64,000 nt of DNA. Source: Strigops habroptila. Its lineage: Eukaryota > Chordata > Aves > Psittaciformes > Psittacidae. Made by a program: the position numbers and the translations under genes. Position 1 is the stretch's first letter. Each line of letters opens with the position of its first letter. The notes under the pieces are model-generated. The model was not told where the DNA came from. It saw only the letters and a list, made by a program, of their open reading frames with translations, and ran no database searches. This document shows, in pieces, positions 10,998 to 57,200 of this stretch. The DNA lies in assembly GCF_004027225.2 (NCBI RefSeq), contig NC_044283.2, positions 12,480,992 to 12,544,991 of the forward strand, in the 5' to 3' direction.

Positions 10998-13900
10998 ACT
11001 CCTCACAATCTACCTTACAGAAGTAGTTTTCAGTGTCATTTAGATTGCCAAGTAAAATGAAACAAGAGACAACAGCACAGATAAAGGTCAGAACATGCTG
11101 TAGGCTATCCCCATTTCTGATGGTACCTAGTTGACCTAGCTATCACCTTTTAGATTTACTGAGGACAAATAACAAATACCTTTAAATTCAAGTGAATGAA
11201 AGGATATGTTAAAGCAAATAATTTTATACTTAAGGATATTATTTAATTATATTAAATAATTCTGTTAGCACTGACATTCATGTTATCATTGATACTACTG
11301 ATCAAAGATGTAGAACAATGAAGTATGCATGTTTAAATGCAAGGGGAAAACTAGTTTCTCTTGTATTTAAATATCTACATTTTTGCACTTAGTGTTGAGC
11401 TATACAGCTGCTAGCTCCAGCATGCAGAGTATTTTGTCTAGAAACTAGGTGGAGCTTTTTCAATAGTACTGATAGCAGCTTATATTTACTTAGAAAGACG
11501 TTTTGGTTCTAATCCAAATCATCCTGTCAGAGATGAAATGAATTAGCACACAGAAAAAGGGGTTGGGAAAAGATTTATTTTTAGCTGCTTATTTAGGTTA
11601 ATTCATTGTACTGTTTTACAACACAATCCCACAAACTCTCATTGCAACAATACTCAGCGGGTGGAAAAATATGGTGACAAAATTTCTTAAGCCAGCTTTG
11701 CTGGCAGGATAAGTGCATCACTCACATGACTGTATGGGTCAGGAAAGCATCTTCAACAGAAAGATCCTGCTAAGTTTTCTTTTCTTTCTACAAATTACAA
11801 ATAGATTTCTAGCAGGAATGCTGCGCCCTTTACAGTCTTGGATGCCTTCAATGCAATACAAGATTTAACTCTGGCAAATTATTCCCTGATGGCCAATTGC
11901 ACTGAAATAACTCCAGATAAAATATCCTGGTAGTTTGTTTGGCTTTGGTTTTTTTTCTTTTATTTCTGTCTCTCTCCTCTCCCCCCTTTTTCTTTTAAAT
12001 CAGAAAGTCTCTACAAACTGAAGTAGAACCCCTCCCCCCAACAGATAAATCAGCTGGTAATGAGGTATTCCTGTTTATATTATCCTGCATACAGAACATT
12101 TTTGTAGGACTTAACACACTTAACGCAGCCTAGAAACATACGTATCTTACATCTGGGAAAGCAGATGTGTGCCCAGTGTTAGGATCCTAGCTATAGGATC
12201 CTTTATTGCTTGGCTGGGATTGACCATGCAATTGCCCACTGAAAATACAGTTCCATTTTTATAATCTACCAGGACGACTTGCTGTCGTGACTTCAGTAAC
12301 AAAAATATGAGTTGTAATCCTACCACTGTGTAACCTAGAGAGTATACCCATTATACTACATGGCATAACCAAGCACGAATGAGAAAAGATGTACAAGCAA
12401 GGAATGTTACTCAGCTGGACACATTTCATTTCCCTAATACATGCACAAAACAAAACGATAAATAGCTGTCATCATGCTTTACTGCATCCTAGTTACAGTG
12501 CTACACAATTCCCCTTTGGGCTTAATGTTCCAGGAAAATTGCTTTCACTGCATGACGGCAGGGTAGATTGGCAACATTGCTAAGTATGAAAAATAACCAA
12601 TAGAAAATATGAAACAACCTTTCTTCATCCAATAACTGAATGCACAGTTTCTACAGTGATTTTAATGAGATGCAACCAGTTAGTGTACACAGGCTTTCTA
12701 CACAGAAAACTTGACCACCAGTGCAGCTCTTCCAGGACAACTATTTCACAAGAGCTATTCTGGGAGAGCCCTTTTCACTCTGTTTCCTTTATTCTTGAAC
12801 AGTGTCTCCACATGGAGGAAATCATTGCTGAACAGCCAAAGCAAATTAGAACAATTACCATGGTTAAAATGTCATTTCTAAGTGATTCTAGATCTGGAAT
12901 TATTAATTGACTGAAAAGGCACTCATTTTCTTCTTTTAAGCCTATATATTTCCTCTTTCAGTTTAATGTTTCACTGGTCAGAAATACAGTTTTGTACAGT
13001 GTTGCACCAAGCATAATTCATCATTACCACTGCAGTGAAGTGAGTGACTTGATTCTCAGCTATGCGCATTTGCATGGTCAATAAGTAAAATAGAGATGCT
13101 CAATGGCACGTGAACAGAATCAGATTCTACAGCTCCACCTTGTTTAGAGCCAAGAAGGTAAATAGAAAAATGCAATTTTTCTTTTGGACATAAATACATA
13201 CTGGCTATTAGGAAAGCCTGCCACTGTCCAAGTTTCCTTCTGCTGCTGCTCAATCAGATCTGTTTAGAGTTTGCACTTATTGTCAGTTTAACCCCTCAAC
13301 ACAGTCCTCCATGATTAATTTCAATTTGATGCTAATGAAACATTTCCTGCTACCACTGTGCACATTCTCTGAGCCTGAGAAGTATGAAAGCTCACAGGGT
13401 TGTAAGAATGGTGTTCCTGCATCATATTACGTGATGAGTGAGTTACTGACCATGTGGCAATACACCTTCTGTCAACGGCCTAGCTCTAGTTTACCAAGAA
13501 TGCAACACTGAACATCCAGGACTGGGATATTGTGAACCTTAAAAGATAATTTAAATGAACTTAGGGCAAAGGAATACAAACAGGACATTCAATTTCACTT
13601 TACAGCAAGGCAGAAACTTTGCAATTGTGCCCAAAGTAGCTGAAACACAACAAGCATCCCTCCTTGCATGTAGAAACAGAACGCCATTTGGCAGATCACT
13701 CTTCTGTGATTTGGAAGTCATCTCCTCTAACAATAAAACACTTGAGAGAAGACTTTTGAGATCACCACTAATTAGAAAGACAACTCAAGACTGTAGGACT
13801 AATAGGACTTTGACAGTGCTCCACAGTGCAGCATCACAGAAGCAATCACTTTAAAAACCACCCACAGCAAGCATGAAAAGTTCAATATGCTTGCACTGCA

Positions 13901-14100
13901 ACACCAAGGTCATTTTTGCACTGATCAAGTTTCAGAAAAAATGAGCTGTAAATAATCAACCAACAAAAATACCCACAACTCAAGCCAACAGTTTAATTAA
14001 ATTTAGAGTTTATTCCAAAATGACTATTTCTTTCATTAATAGCAGTAGAATGTTTTGCAAGATCATCACTCGTATCTTGAAACAAAAATTGGAAGCTATT
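10998..14100. other. Intergenic between MAN2B2 3' end and the Ig receptor side
   Basis: No exon, RNA gene or repeat is recognised in these 3.1 kb. Open frames of 60-100 codons at 12656-12910 and 13555-13854 (plus) show no domain, no splice partner and no protein family that I recognise. Confidence 0.4.
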
Positions 14101-14132
14101 ACATACTCACTCTTGAAATGTAATGTTAAACT

Positions 14133-47245
<33,113 letters not shown>

Positions 47246-47400
47246 GGCGGCTCCCCGCCGGCTCCCCGCTTCACTTCCGCGTCCCGCCGGTCCGGCACCG
47301 CCTCCCGGCACGGCGGCCCCGGGGCGGGGAGGGAGCGGGAGCAAGGAGCCAGAGCGGGGCTGCCGCGCCGCGGCCCCATTTGTACGGCGGGGAGGTGTCC

Positions 47401-50034
47401 GAGAATCGCTGCTTTGTTAACAACAACAAGATACAGCGGTTTTCCTTGAAATGAGAGGATTTTGAGGCAGGATGGGGTGCCCGTGTTATCCCCGAGCTGC
47501 CCCGCAGGGAGCTGAGCTCCCTACAGCAGGGTGCAAGAGCCAGCTAAAACCACAGGCCCAGGGTGGTCCTGCTGGCTCCTGCTGATAACTCTGGGGCTGG
47601 ATTCCTCATAAAGCTGGATTGCTTGGAGGGATGTTGAGTTCTGAATCTTGGACAACTATAAATACAACTATAAATCCTTGGCTTTTTTAATTTATTATTA
47701 TTTTTTAATTCTTTTGGATTGAATGGGAATTCTTTATTTTAAGGTATAATGGTTAATCACAGATTACCGTCTGCACCTTTGGAGCTGCAGCAAGATTAAA
47801 TTTTATGTGTTTGGCCTTCTGATCCCATTTACATTGGTTTTATCACTTGTTCTATTGCTGTTAGCAAGAGGTGGGCCCTGTGCTGAGAGCCAAAAACGCA
47901 GAGTCTGGTGTCTGCACAAAGTCCCAGTGAAAAGGAAAACATCCAGCCTATAATTAAAAAATATTATAGGATAACGTAGCCCTATCTCCTCAGAAGTTTT
48001 GTCTCCAGTTGCACCAGTTTCTGCCCAATACCTCACTGTAATACTAAAAGCCAAAGCAGATTGAACTGTTTTTTAAACTCTGACTCTAAAATACACTGTA
48101 GTAGAACTTATGTTCTAGTTTGAGCCAATTACATGCTTTTAACAACCCTGCAATACTGAAATGACAAAAAATCCCACACTCTTTGCTCATCTCCAACAGT
48201 GCAAAAGAAAAGGACATCAGATGAAGGTGGTACCTGCTCCCACCTTCAAGTTTGTGTGTTGATTTAGCATCACCTGTTTCCAAACCTAGTTAAACCAGTC
48301 ATCTCTGAAGGAAACAATCACAAATGGCTTAAGAGTGCCCATCTACAGACTTACACTGATAAAAGCCAAAGATTCATTCTCACTGGGCTAGCTGGCACTT
48401 GGGTACAAATTAACCCATCTCAATATTCGAGTTACCTGTAGAAACAGATCACACACTATAAATGTGGTTTGCATCTATCCCCTCAGTTTAGAGAGAAAAA
48501 ATAAGCACATGCTGCATTACCTGCCAAATACGGAGTTGAACAGTGTAAAATTATTACATTTTATAATAATTAAATCTAATGCAAATGGATTTTCCCAGAG
48601 CAGGGCCATTGTTTGCTAATCGATATGGTAGACTAAACGTTTGTCCAAAAAGAAGCAGTTAACACTGAAATTCTAAGGTTAATTTTATTTATGATAATAC
48701 CTTGTCATGAAGAGCAATAATCAAGGTCTGTAGGTCATTTCTAGAGGGAGTTAGTATCACTGTAAGCAGCTGGATGAAGCTTTACTTTAATACAGCTCTA
48801 TGATACTCTTTTTTTTTCCCCTCAAATCATCAGCTTAAACCTTTTCAGTTCCAAGAAAGCTAGCGTACATCCAGCAAACATATGGCTTGGGGATATATAT
48901 ACACATGCTGTCTAAATGAACTGGTGTTTTTTTCACCTCAGAAGGCATTATGGTTTTTGTAATTTAGGTGAAGTTCCCAGGAAAGCTTAAGTGTTGGTGT
49001 TCTGCTTTGTTTCTAAAAGTGGCTGAGAATGTTTACAGAACACTGTACTCCTATTTTAAACCTGTTTTCTTCAGAAAGTGTAATTGCCCTCCTTATTCTT
49101 TCACAAAGGCCACAGTGTGACACTGTCTTGGATGCAGTGAAGAACATAAATATTTGAACAGAATACTTTTGTTAGGAAAAATTGAATCAAACTGCCCACA
49201 GTTTACAGACCTAAAGGCATCAGGAGGGTCTTCACTTGCTGCAAGAATGGATGACTGTAGGTATCAAGCAGAATTTATGCTGTAAATAATGCTTCCCCAC
49301 CGTGTACATACAGTTTCACAAATAGCAAAAAGCTAGATGGAAGAGCCAGTGTAATTGTGCCATGACAGCTGCCTACGTGGGTATTTTATCCTCTTGTTGG
49401 CTCCTAATCTCTTAGTATGGCTTGATTATAGTCTTCCTATGTTATTTCTTAAGCTTTTCTCATTTGCCCATACAAGGTGCCTTTGCTCTCTTTGACATGA
49501 GCTGTGCTATACGTGGGCCTTTGACACTGTCACCTTCAAAAGGCAGAAGGCGTAGGCAGGATGCTGCCAGCTATAGGCTAAGGAGTCACAATTGTGTTAA
49601 ATACCAAGAAAGCTACCTGGTGAACAGAACAATTAATGTACGTTTGCATTTCCCTCCTGTCATGTTTTTGGGGTGGATGTCTGTAAGAATAAAGGCATTT
49701 ATTAACTAAAGTTCGCTCTAGCTGACTGTTCCAGCTAGAATTTGCCATTCCCCTAAACATTTTTCCAGTGGAGATAAAGGTCACCACTCAGAGCACTTAA
49801 ACGTGCTTGATAACAGGTTTGCTTTCTTACTTACCACTCATGGATGCTGTACAGTTTGCGGATCCACAGCAGTCCACAGACCAGATGAAAAACCACTCTC
49901 CCGCCCTGCAGTGATTTCAGCATATATAAAACCTGATAATTTACACAGGATTTGCAGCCTTTTTCCTTAAAATAACCTACATGGCCTAGGGATGGTAAGA
50001 CAACTGCGGTGAATGTCGTGAGGAAAATGCATCT
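47401..50034. other. Intergenic between the divergent MAN2B2 and PPP2R2C 5' ends
   Basis: About 2.6 kb of ordinary AT-rich sequence. No exon, RNA gene or clear repeat was recognised. Confidence 0.5.
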
Positions 50035-50335
50035 GCATGGTGCTTGGTGTGGCAAGCTGGGAGACAGGACAAGAGGTAACTGCCTCCAGCTGTGCCAGGG
50101 GAGGTTTAGATTGGATATTAGGAAAAATTTCTTTACCAAAAGGGTGGTCAGGCATTGGAACAGGCTGCCCAGGGCAGTGGTGGAATCACTGTCCCAGGAA
50201 GCATTCAAAAAACATGTAGACGAGGCCCTCAGTGACATGGTTTAGTGGTGGACTTGTCAGTCCTGGGGTAATGGTTGGACTTTATGATATTAAAGGTCTT
50301 TTCCAGCCTAGTTGATTCTATAATTCTACGATGGG
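50035..50335 (+). mobile_element. CR1 LINE, 3' end with ORF2 C-terminal codons
   Basis: Plus-strand CR1 tail. An open frame reads the conserved CR1 reverse-transcriptase-protein C-terminus ([20 protein letters not shown] and on to ALSDMV, stop at 50245), followed by a 3' UTR ending in ttgattctataattctacga, a decayed copy of the CR1 terminal octamers. It lies just upstream of the CpG island. Confidence 0.85.
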
Positions 50336-50920
50336 TGACACTGGCGAGGCCCTGGTGTGAGAGGCTTTCCAGGGATGTGTGCCCGGGCTCCTGGTGCACC
50401 ACACGCCAGGCTGGCCGCACGGTGTGGCTGAGGCACAGCGGCGGGACACGGCACAGCCGCGGGGCACCTGATGGGGCGTTCATGGCTGAACTTACCAACA
50501 GCGGGAAGGATCCTCCACCCCGAGCCGCGGGGAAATGCCGGGCTGAGGCGTCACCTCCTGCCGCCGCCGTGGCTCGCCTCAGGCGGAGCGGCCGCCCCGC
50601 CCCTGCCCCGCCGGCAGCCCGCTGGGCACGGCCCCGCCGGCAGCCTCCACCGCCCTGCCGGGGCGGCCCCGCGCCCGCTCACACCTGTTGGGGCCGCGGC
50701 GGGGCCGGGCGAGGCTGCGCCGCCTCCGCCGGGAGCTCCGGGCGGAGCCTTCCCTCCTTGCCGTTCTCCCTCCCCCGGCTCCCCGAGCGCCCCGAGGCAG
50801 CGCTGCCTGCCTGCGCCGCCCGCTCCGCTGGGAGAAGGAGGAGGCGCCCCGAGCTGCCGGCGCTGGGAGCAGAGCAAATAACAGTTCAGAGCACTGGGTG
50901 CCTTTCGGCGGGCAACACTC

Positions 50921-50936
50921 ATGTCCCACAAGCAGG
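50921..50936 (+). CDS. PPP2R2C: Possible first coding exon joined to the 51137 exon
   Basis: ATG TCC CAC AAG CAG G before a gtatct donor ends in phase 1, exactly the phase needed by the next exon, giving MSHKQV before GGPPGESAVDW. In PPP2R2A and PPP2R2D the corresponding first exon is also a very short one. The Kozak context and the donor are weak, so this is one possibility only. Confidence 0.3.
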
Positions 50937-51136
50937 GTATCTGGAGACGCTGTCCTTCCCCCGGCCCTCCCTGGTCCCCTCTCATCCTTCCGATCCCTTT
51001 GCCCCCTCCATCCCTCCTCCCCTCTCCTCCGGCCCTGCCTCTCCTCCCCGCCGTCCTCTTTCCCTTCTCCGTTCCCCAGCCCTCTCCCCGCCGCCCCGGG
51101 TGCCCCTGACTGACTGTGCCTTTCCTCCCTGCCCAG

Positions 51137-51217
51137 TTGGCGGACCCCCAGGCGAGAGCGCGGTTGACTGGTGCCTCTACCAGCTCAATGGAGCAGCCGA
51201 GTTTGAGGTGTCTGACG
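51137..51217 (+). CDS. PPP2R2C: PP2A B55-gamma (PPP2R2C) alternative N-terminal exon
   Basis: An 81-nt exon between ctccctgcccag and gtgagt, phase 1 in and 1 out. It reads GGPPGESAVDWCLYQLNGAA then EFEVSD plus a split codon. If the next exon starts as in other B55 genes (CA GAC ATC ATC), the product DWCLYQLNGAAEFEVSDA-DIIS lines up without gaps with QWCFSQVKGAVDDDVAEA-DIIS of PPP2R2A. B55 subunits are WD-repeat regulators that direct the PP2A catalytic core to substrates; PPP2R2C is the brain-enriched one. In human, PPP2R2C and MAN2B2 are divergent neighbours, as here. The WD40 exons must lie beyond position 64000. A second in-phase acceptor (cacccc-type, exon start 51152) would drop five residues. 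Confidence 0.75.
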
Positions 51218-54200
51218 GTGAGTACCGGGGTGCTGAGGTGGGGCGCGTCCCCTCGACCGCTGCCCCGGCCGGCAGCGTGTGGAGGAACGTGGCTTGCTGG
51301 TGTGAGAGTGGCCATGTGGGGCCTATGGGGCGGTGAAGATGGTGTGTGGGCCCAGTGCAGCGAGGGGGGAGAGCTGGCAGGGGTGGCTACCGAGGGGTTG
51401 CGTGTGCCTGGCCTTGTGAAAGTGTCTTGGCTGGTTTTGTTTTGGGTTTTTTATTGTGAAAAGTTGGGTTTTCACAGCTACTGGCCTAGGTGGCATCAGT
51501 CCTCGCAGCCTTGGTGGCAGTGGGTGTGAGGGAGGCTGTGTGGTACCTGCTGGAAAGTTTCCTGGCCCTCTTTTTACCTCCCCTTAACTTTGAGGAGAGA
51601 GGGAGCCTGGAAAGTTTTGTTTTTAATACTCTGTGATCAGAAAAGCATCAACCTTTGGGTACAGGGTAAGAAAGTGTCCCCTCTGCCTCCAAACCATGTA
51701 TGATTTTTTGAACAGGCAGAGTATCTAAACTTAGGTGCCAATCTGTATTTTCCAGTGTGCCAGATGTGTGCAGTGCCTGTGAGCCTATTTCAGTGTCTGT
51801 TTTCAGTGAGTTAGGTGGAGTTAGGACCTCATCTCTATGTTTTGGTCTGTTGGTGTTAAGCATTTCTGAGAGGAGTGTCATTGCTGTTTGTAAGGGCTTA
51901 AAATGCATGAGAAGTTTGGCTGGACTGAAAAACTTTCCAATACTGAGGAAAGTGACACACTGTAACAGATTGGCTTCAGGTAAGACATTAGGGAAAGCTT
52001 TTCAACAGCGAACGACTAGAATATGTGTTGGGTAGACAGACAATGAAATCTCACTTGAGATATTTAAGGTTTGTTTCACAAACATAGGCTGAAGTGATGA
52101 AGCTACAGATCTGGCCTAGGGGCAGGTAGATAGACTGCCTGTTTGGAGTCTGTTTTAGCTTTACCATCAGTGATCCTGTGGGATGCGAAGTTTTATGTTG
52201 TCTTGTGTTTTGCTGTTTGGAGAAGTGATTTTAAACCCCTGTGTACTCATAATAAACTACAGCTTGATCAAGGCTTTGGACTAAGGTTCCGTCCCCACCT
52301 CACAATTATTCCATGGTGGTTTATATTTCAAGATATACTTAATAGTGTGTGTAATTACACACACTTGCATACTAAAGCAGTTCACAAAACGTGTTGTGAT
52401 TTTGTGCCTCCATGATTTTTCTGTGTGTGAGAGAAACTGCATACCAAACCAGATGTGATGACGATAGGTGGGGGTGGAAATTACATCCGTGTGAGGGAGC
52501 GTAATGAGTGAGTGACAGCATTTCTTAGGCATCATAGCATATTGAAAATAAGCTTTAGGGTGGCATTTATTTTCATATAAAGATTTGAATGAGTAGCATA
52601 TCATTCTTAACCTTATTTGTCTGGGTAGATACCAGTGTTTCAGCACTTCTTTGAGACTAGAATGTTTTCTTCTCAACAGGTGGCTTTTTCTTTTATCAGG
52701 TCATCTTTTGTCATATGACATAGTTTTAAAAGTTAGTTTGTTAACCATGAATTCAGTTCTTTTTAACACTGGCAATTTATGGATGCCCAATTTTACTCCA
52801 TGACTTAAATGGAAATCTTAGATGTTTTCTTTACTCAACATGGGAATATGTGAAATGCAAAGAACAGGAAACAGGCTGAAGCAGTGTAATTTGGTCAAAT
52901 GAGCTATAGAGTCAAAGTCATCTGCAAGTAGTAAATGTTTGTGTTAATAGGATTATATACAAATATGGCATGCATTTTCCAGAAGATGTGTTGTCTGTTG
53001 AATGCCACTGATATCTAGGAACACACATGGCAATATAATCAGCACACTTTGCAGAAGTGAAAAACAACATTTGAAAGGAAGGACCACTGTGGCAAGTGGC
53101 TTGACCTCTTGCATGCCAGTGTTTTGGATAGAGTCTACACCTCTTCCTTAGCTGAAGTTTGCATCTAAAATAACTTAAATTACACAGACCCAAACAGAAA
53201 AACAAACAGAATCCTTGGCTTAAAATGGATTGTTCCTGTGGCTTCCATTGCAGGGTTTTTTTTTTCCTATCCTTATCCCAGTTTGTTTTACTTTTCAGAA
53301 AGGCCACAACTGTTGTGATTGCAGCTGTATTGGTTAGAACCACCTAACCTATAGACAGAAGGAATAATGAATGTTAAATATTATTGTCTTTATCTCTATA
53401 TAGATAAACATTTACAAATTAATATTCTAAGTTCAATAAGCCCTCCTGCTGCTTTTGCTATTGAATGCATGCAGTGGCCTTGCAGTCCTCTGTCAGTTAG
53501 ACTTCAGAATTGTGTTCTGCAACATTTCTGTCTTAGACTAGGAAAGAAAATTATTCTTTTTCCAAAAATAGATGTGTCAGATGAAAAACATCCATTTACA
53601 TAACAGAAAAGCAAAATTGCATATTTCAAGTGCAAGGAAAAATAGAGCATAGCAAGTAAAATATCACAATCAAAGCCAAGATAATCATGTTTGATTTAGC
53701 CTTGCTGCCTTGAAACAAAACCCTGTTTCAAATATTGCCACTTCTATAATTAACGTCTAAGTGCAAAATATATTTTATTCATGCTAAAGATCTCAAAGCA
53801 CTTTGCTCACATTAAGTGCGGCCTCACAAAAGCAATGTGAAGAAGAGTATTGGAGTATCCTTTTACAGGCTAGCAAAATGAAATATGAAAGCTAAGGATG
53901 TGATTTTTATTGAAGCTGAATGGCAGTTATTAAGCAGTTAGTATGCAGGACTTCTGAAAAGCCAGATCTTGTAGTGCTTGCCCAGACTATCTAGTGGACT
54001 GTTAACAGGACTGCTTATTCCAGACCCTTTGCTTTTAAGTTCCAAATCACATTAACTTCTTGCAAACTTTGTATAAGTTACAGCATGTTTGAAATATTTT
54101 ATGCTGTGAATTCTAAGCTGGCGTTATGTTGTTCTAGATAGCATTCCATTCAGGAATGATTATATGGTTAATGAAAGGATTGAATCCAAAATAATATTTG

Positions 54201-57200
54201 TAGTTTTCTTTCTTAAAGTTAGCTCGTCAAAGACTTGAAAGTGATTTACAGTGTAAATTTTCTTTTCATCTGTTTTGTAACTTTATGCTCTTGCATGACT
54301 GAAGGTCCTGTTAACATTAGTGCCTTGTGAATTATGATCTGAACTTTCCTGTTACTTACCTTATGCTGCTCTAACAGTGTGTCTGATTTCTGAGTAAGTT
54401 GAAGAGAGATTTATTGAGAAGATAAGATGGATAATATACTATTTTGTTGTATAGGTATGTTTGAATAATGTACATTTTGGAGGAACTAAAGACTTGTGAA
54501 CTGATGAATATGAGTATGTCAGACTTGCCTCCAATAGCTGTAGTTTTCAATCAAAGACAGTAAGTCTGGATTTGGTTCAATACCGTCGTTCCCATTATTA
54601 CACGAATTCCATGGAAAGCAATGTGATTGCACAAGCTTACAACTGCAGTAATGTCCTTGTGAGTCATGCCTTCACAAGTAAGGCCTAATTAAATAGGAAG
54701 TCTCCATCTGTAGATGCTTTTGCATCTCAGTCCTTTTTTGGCTGAAGCAAACAATTGATTTTTCCTTGGTCTCTTATTAATAAGGCATGGTGATAGCTCT
54801 TAACACTTCACAGTTTGCCAACATTTCTTTTGAAGTATGATCACTATGAATGGATGTTGTATTTCTGTGAGACCTTAGTTGGATAAATGTGCTTTACAGT
54901 TCCTGGCTCCCAGTTGTCCAATACGGAGATTTAGTGAAGTGGACGGTGCTTCTGCACCCCACAATTCTAGGTTTTTTTCAAAGGAAACCAAGATTCCTGG
55001 AAGAGACTGGTATACCCCTCGTCTCACCCCAGTGTGCATTTAGGACACTACCAGCTTGCATGCAGCACTGCAGGGTCTGTCATGGGGCTCGAGTGCACCC
55101 TGATATCTCCTCTGATACCATGTATGTATGAAGTCCTACTTCATACATTGCTGTTTATACATTCAGCAACTCCCTGTATTTCATCCCTCCTTATTTTATG
55201 GTTGCTTATGTTGGTATTTGGTTGGTTAACTTTGACTGATGTCTGGGAGCTGTGGCAGCGCGGGGAAAGGGCTCCTGCCTGAGAAGTGTTACCATCATAC
55301 TTTGTTCCTGTTATGACATTACATGTGGCTGGGTAAGACCAAACCCAGTAAATGACTCCTGACATGAAAATGTGGGTATTTGATTAGGCTTCTGTTTGTT
55401 GCTGCATAATCTGATACTGAGTTTCAATGTGAAAAGTTCAGCATGATAGACAAAGAGTAAGAATTAAGGTATATTGAACTTGTATTTATAGTAGTTTAAC
55501 TTCAAGTGATACTTACCTACAACAACAGTCCATTTTGTGATATTTTTATCTATTGTTTATTCATGGCGTGGGTTTTGTAAAAAACTTGAAAATAAACTAC
55601 TGGAGAATATATACTTGTTATGAAAAGATGAGTGGCTTATGTACGTTTCTCATTTGTTGTTTCCTAATGTTGTGTTTTGATGAAGAGTTGGTTTGCTTTT
55701 TACGGAATAAATTAATTTAATTAAGTACATGAAGATGATTTAATTGCAATGATTTGTAAAATCCTTGCTTTCGTAGTGTTTCTATTGGAACTTAATATGG
55801 GTGCTAGAGCGTGTTTTCTCCTGAGAGACATTAAGTGTCATTTGACCATAAAACAAATACTTTGTTAACACTTTGGTCGTTATTTTCTTTTGTAAATACT
55901 TAACTAAAGACGTTGGCTCCTTTTCAGTAACCTGAAAAGTGCTGCTGCTTAGGTGAAGCTTGAAAAACAGACTAAGCTTTTTTTTTTAACCAGGTTTTCA
56001 GATTTTCCAGCCCTTTTCAGGGACTTCACTCACCTACTCTAACATGCTGTACTTGTTTAGTACAGTTTTGTTCTGTGGCTCTTTGATGCCAGAAGTTACA
56101 GCCTTCATCGTCTCAGTTTCCAGGATGTGGTCTTCAGTCAATTGCCTTTTTACTCTCTAATCTCCCATTAATCCTTTTTCTCTCCTTTCAGTCTGCCCCT
56201 TTTTCATATCTTACTTACTCAGTTGGGGTTTCTAGTTTTTGTTGGTTTCCTCAGCTTTGGTTTTACTTTCCCATTGTCCTCTGTAACCCTTCTCTCTGCT
56301 AAGGGGATCATGGAAGGGGGGGAGTGTCTCAGTCCATTTGCTATTGCAGAGTCTGGCAAAGGGGTCTCCCCTCTGCCACTGGAAGTCTGCCATTTGCAGC
56401 AGGTGCCTGCACAGCAAATCCTAGCTCTTTTCCTTCTGCCTCTCACTATTTCCGGGTCTACAAGGCTTACCATTTTACATGATCCTTTCAGTTCCATCCA
56501 AATAACTCCTGGCAGTTTTGGTTTTATCCATGCATGAATGATCAGAATTTCCTTGGGTGTTTCAGTTGGCCATATCCTTTAAGATGTACTCGGTATACAT
56601 ATAATGAAAGATGAAATCACACTGTGTTACGCCTGATTATGTGGGTATTAGCAAGTAAAAAATCATGCTTTCAAGTTATCTAGTCCAGAATTTAACAGGG
56701 ACGTCTTTTATGCTTCCTCTTTCTCATTAAATATGCAATAATTTGTGTTGTGATTTTGTTATAAATAGTAATACTGATGAAGTATACAGTGATTTCATTG
56801 GGACCACAAATCTGCCATTTAGGCTAATTTTTGTATTTAAGTCAAACATTATCATTCAGCTTGAGTAGTGATGGACAATTTAAAGAGTGCAGAATTGCCT
56901 GTGGTTCCAGCTGAGATGCAGAAAAATCACCAGGTCTTCACAAAGCCTACTCTTCCATTATAGGTCATTATTATGGAGCTGAGTTTTATAGGGGGGTAGG
57001 GAGTACTCATTTTCTGATCTTTCCAATTCCAGTTTATAAATATGTGCAGAAATTGCCCAAGCTGTCTTGGAGAATGACTGTATAGCTGATGTGCAGAGAA
57101 GCTTTTCCTACTGTGCAGGTTTTTTCTGTATGAGCCTGTCAAAACTGAAAGAAATTCCAAGAAGATAAGATTCTTCTGTTTCAAAAATAACAACCCAGAA

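Larger units (their letters stand above)
50400..51260. promoter_or_regulatory. PPP2R2C: CpG island, putative PPP2R2C promoter region
   Basis: About 0.85 kb of very GC-rich, CpG-dense DNA with GC boxes such as CCCCGCCCC at 50595-50603. It merges into a pyrimidine-rich stretch (about 50950-51135) that ends in the acceptor of the 51137 exon. A long plus-strand open frame across the island (from 50275) reflects its low AT content rather than a protein. Confidence 0.75.

Noticed and set aside
50275-51336. 353-codon plus-strand open frame across the CpG island
   Set aside because: Its length follows from GC-rich composition that lacks stop codons. It is low-complexity P/R/A/S text, runs through a CR1 tail and a splice acceptor, and only its last part (51137-51217) resembles a protein.
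52281-52676. 131-codon minus-strand open frame
   Set aside because: No homology recognised and no splice signals; probably a chance frame in the PPP2R2C intron.
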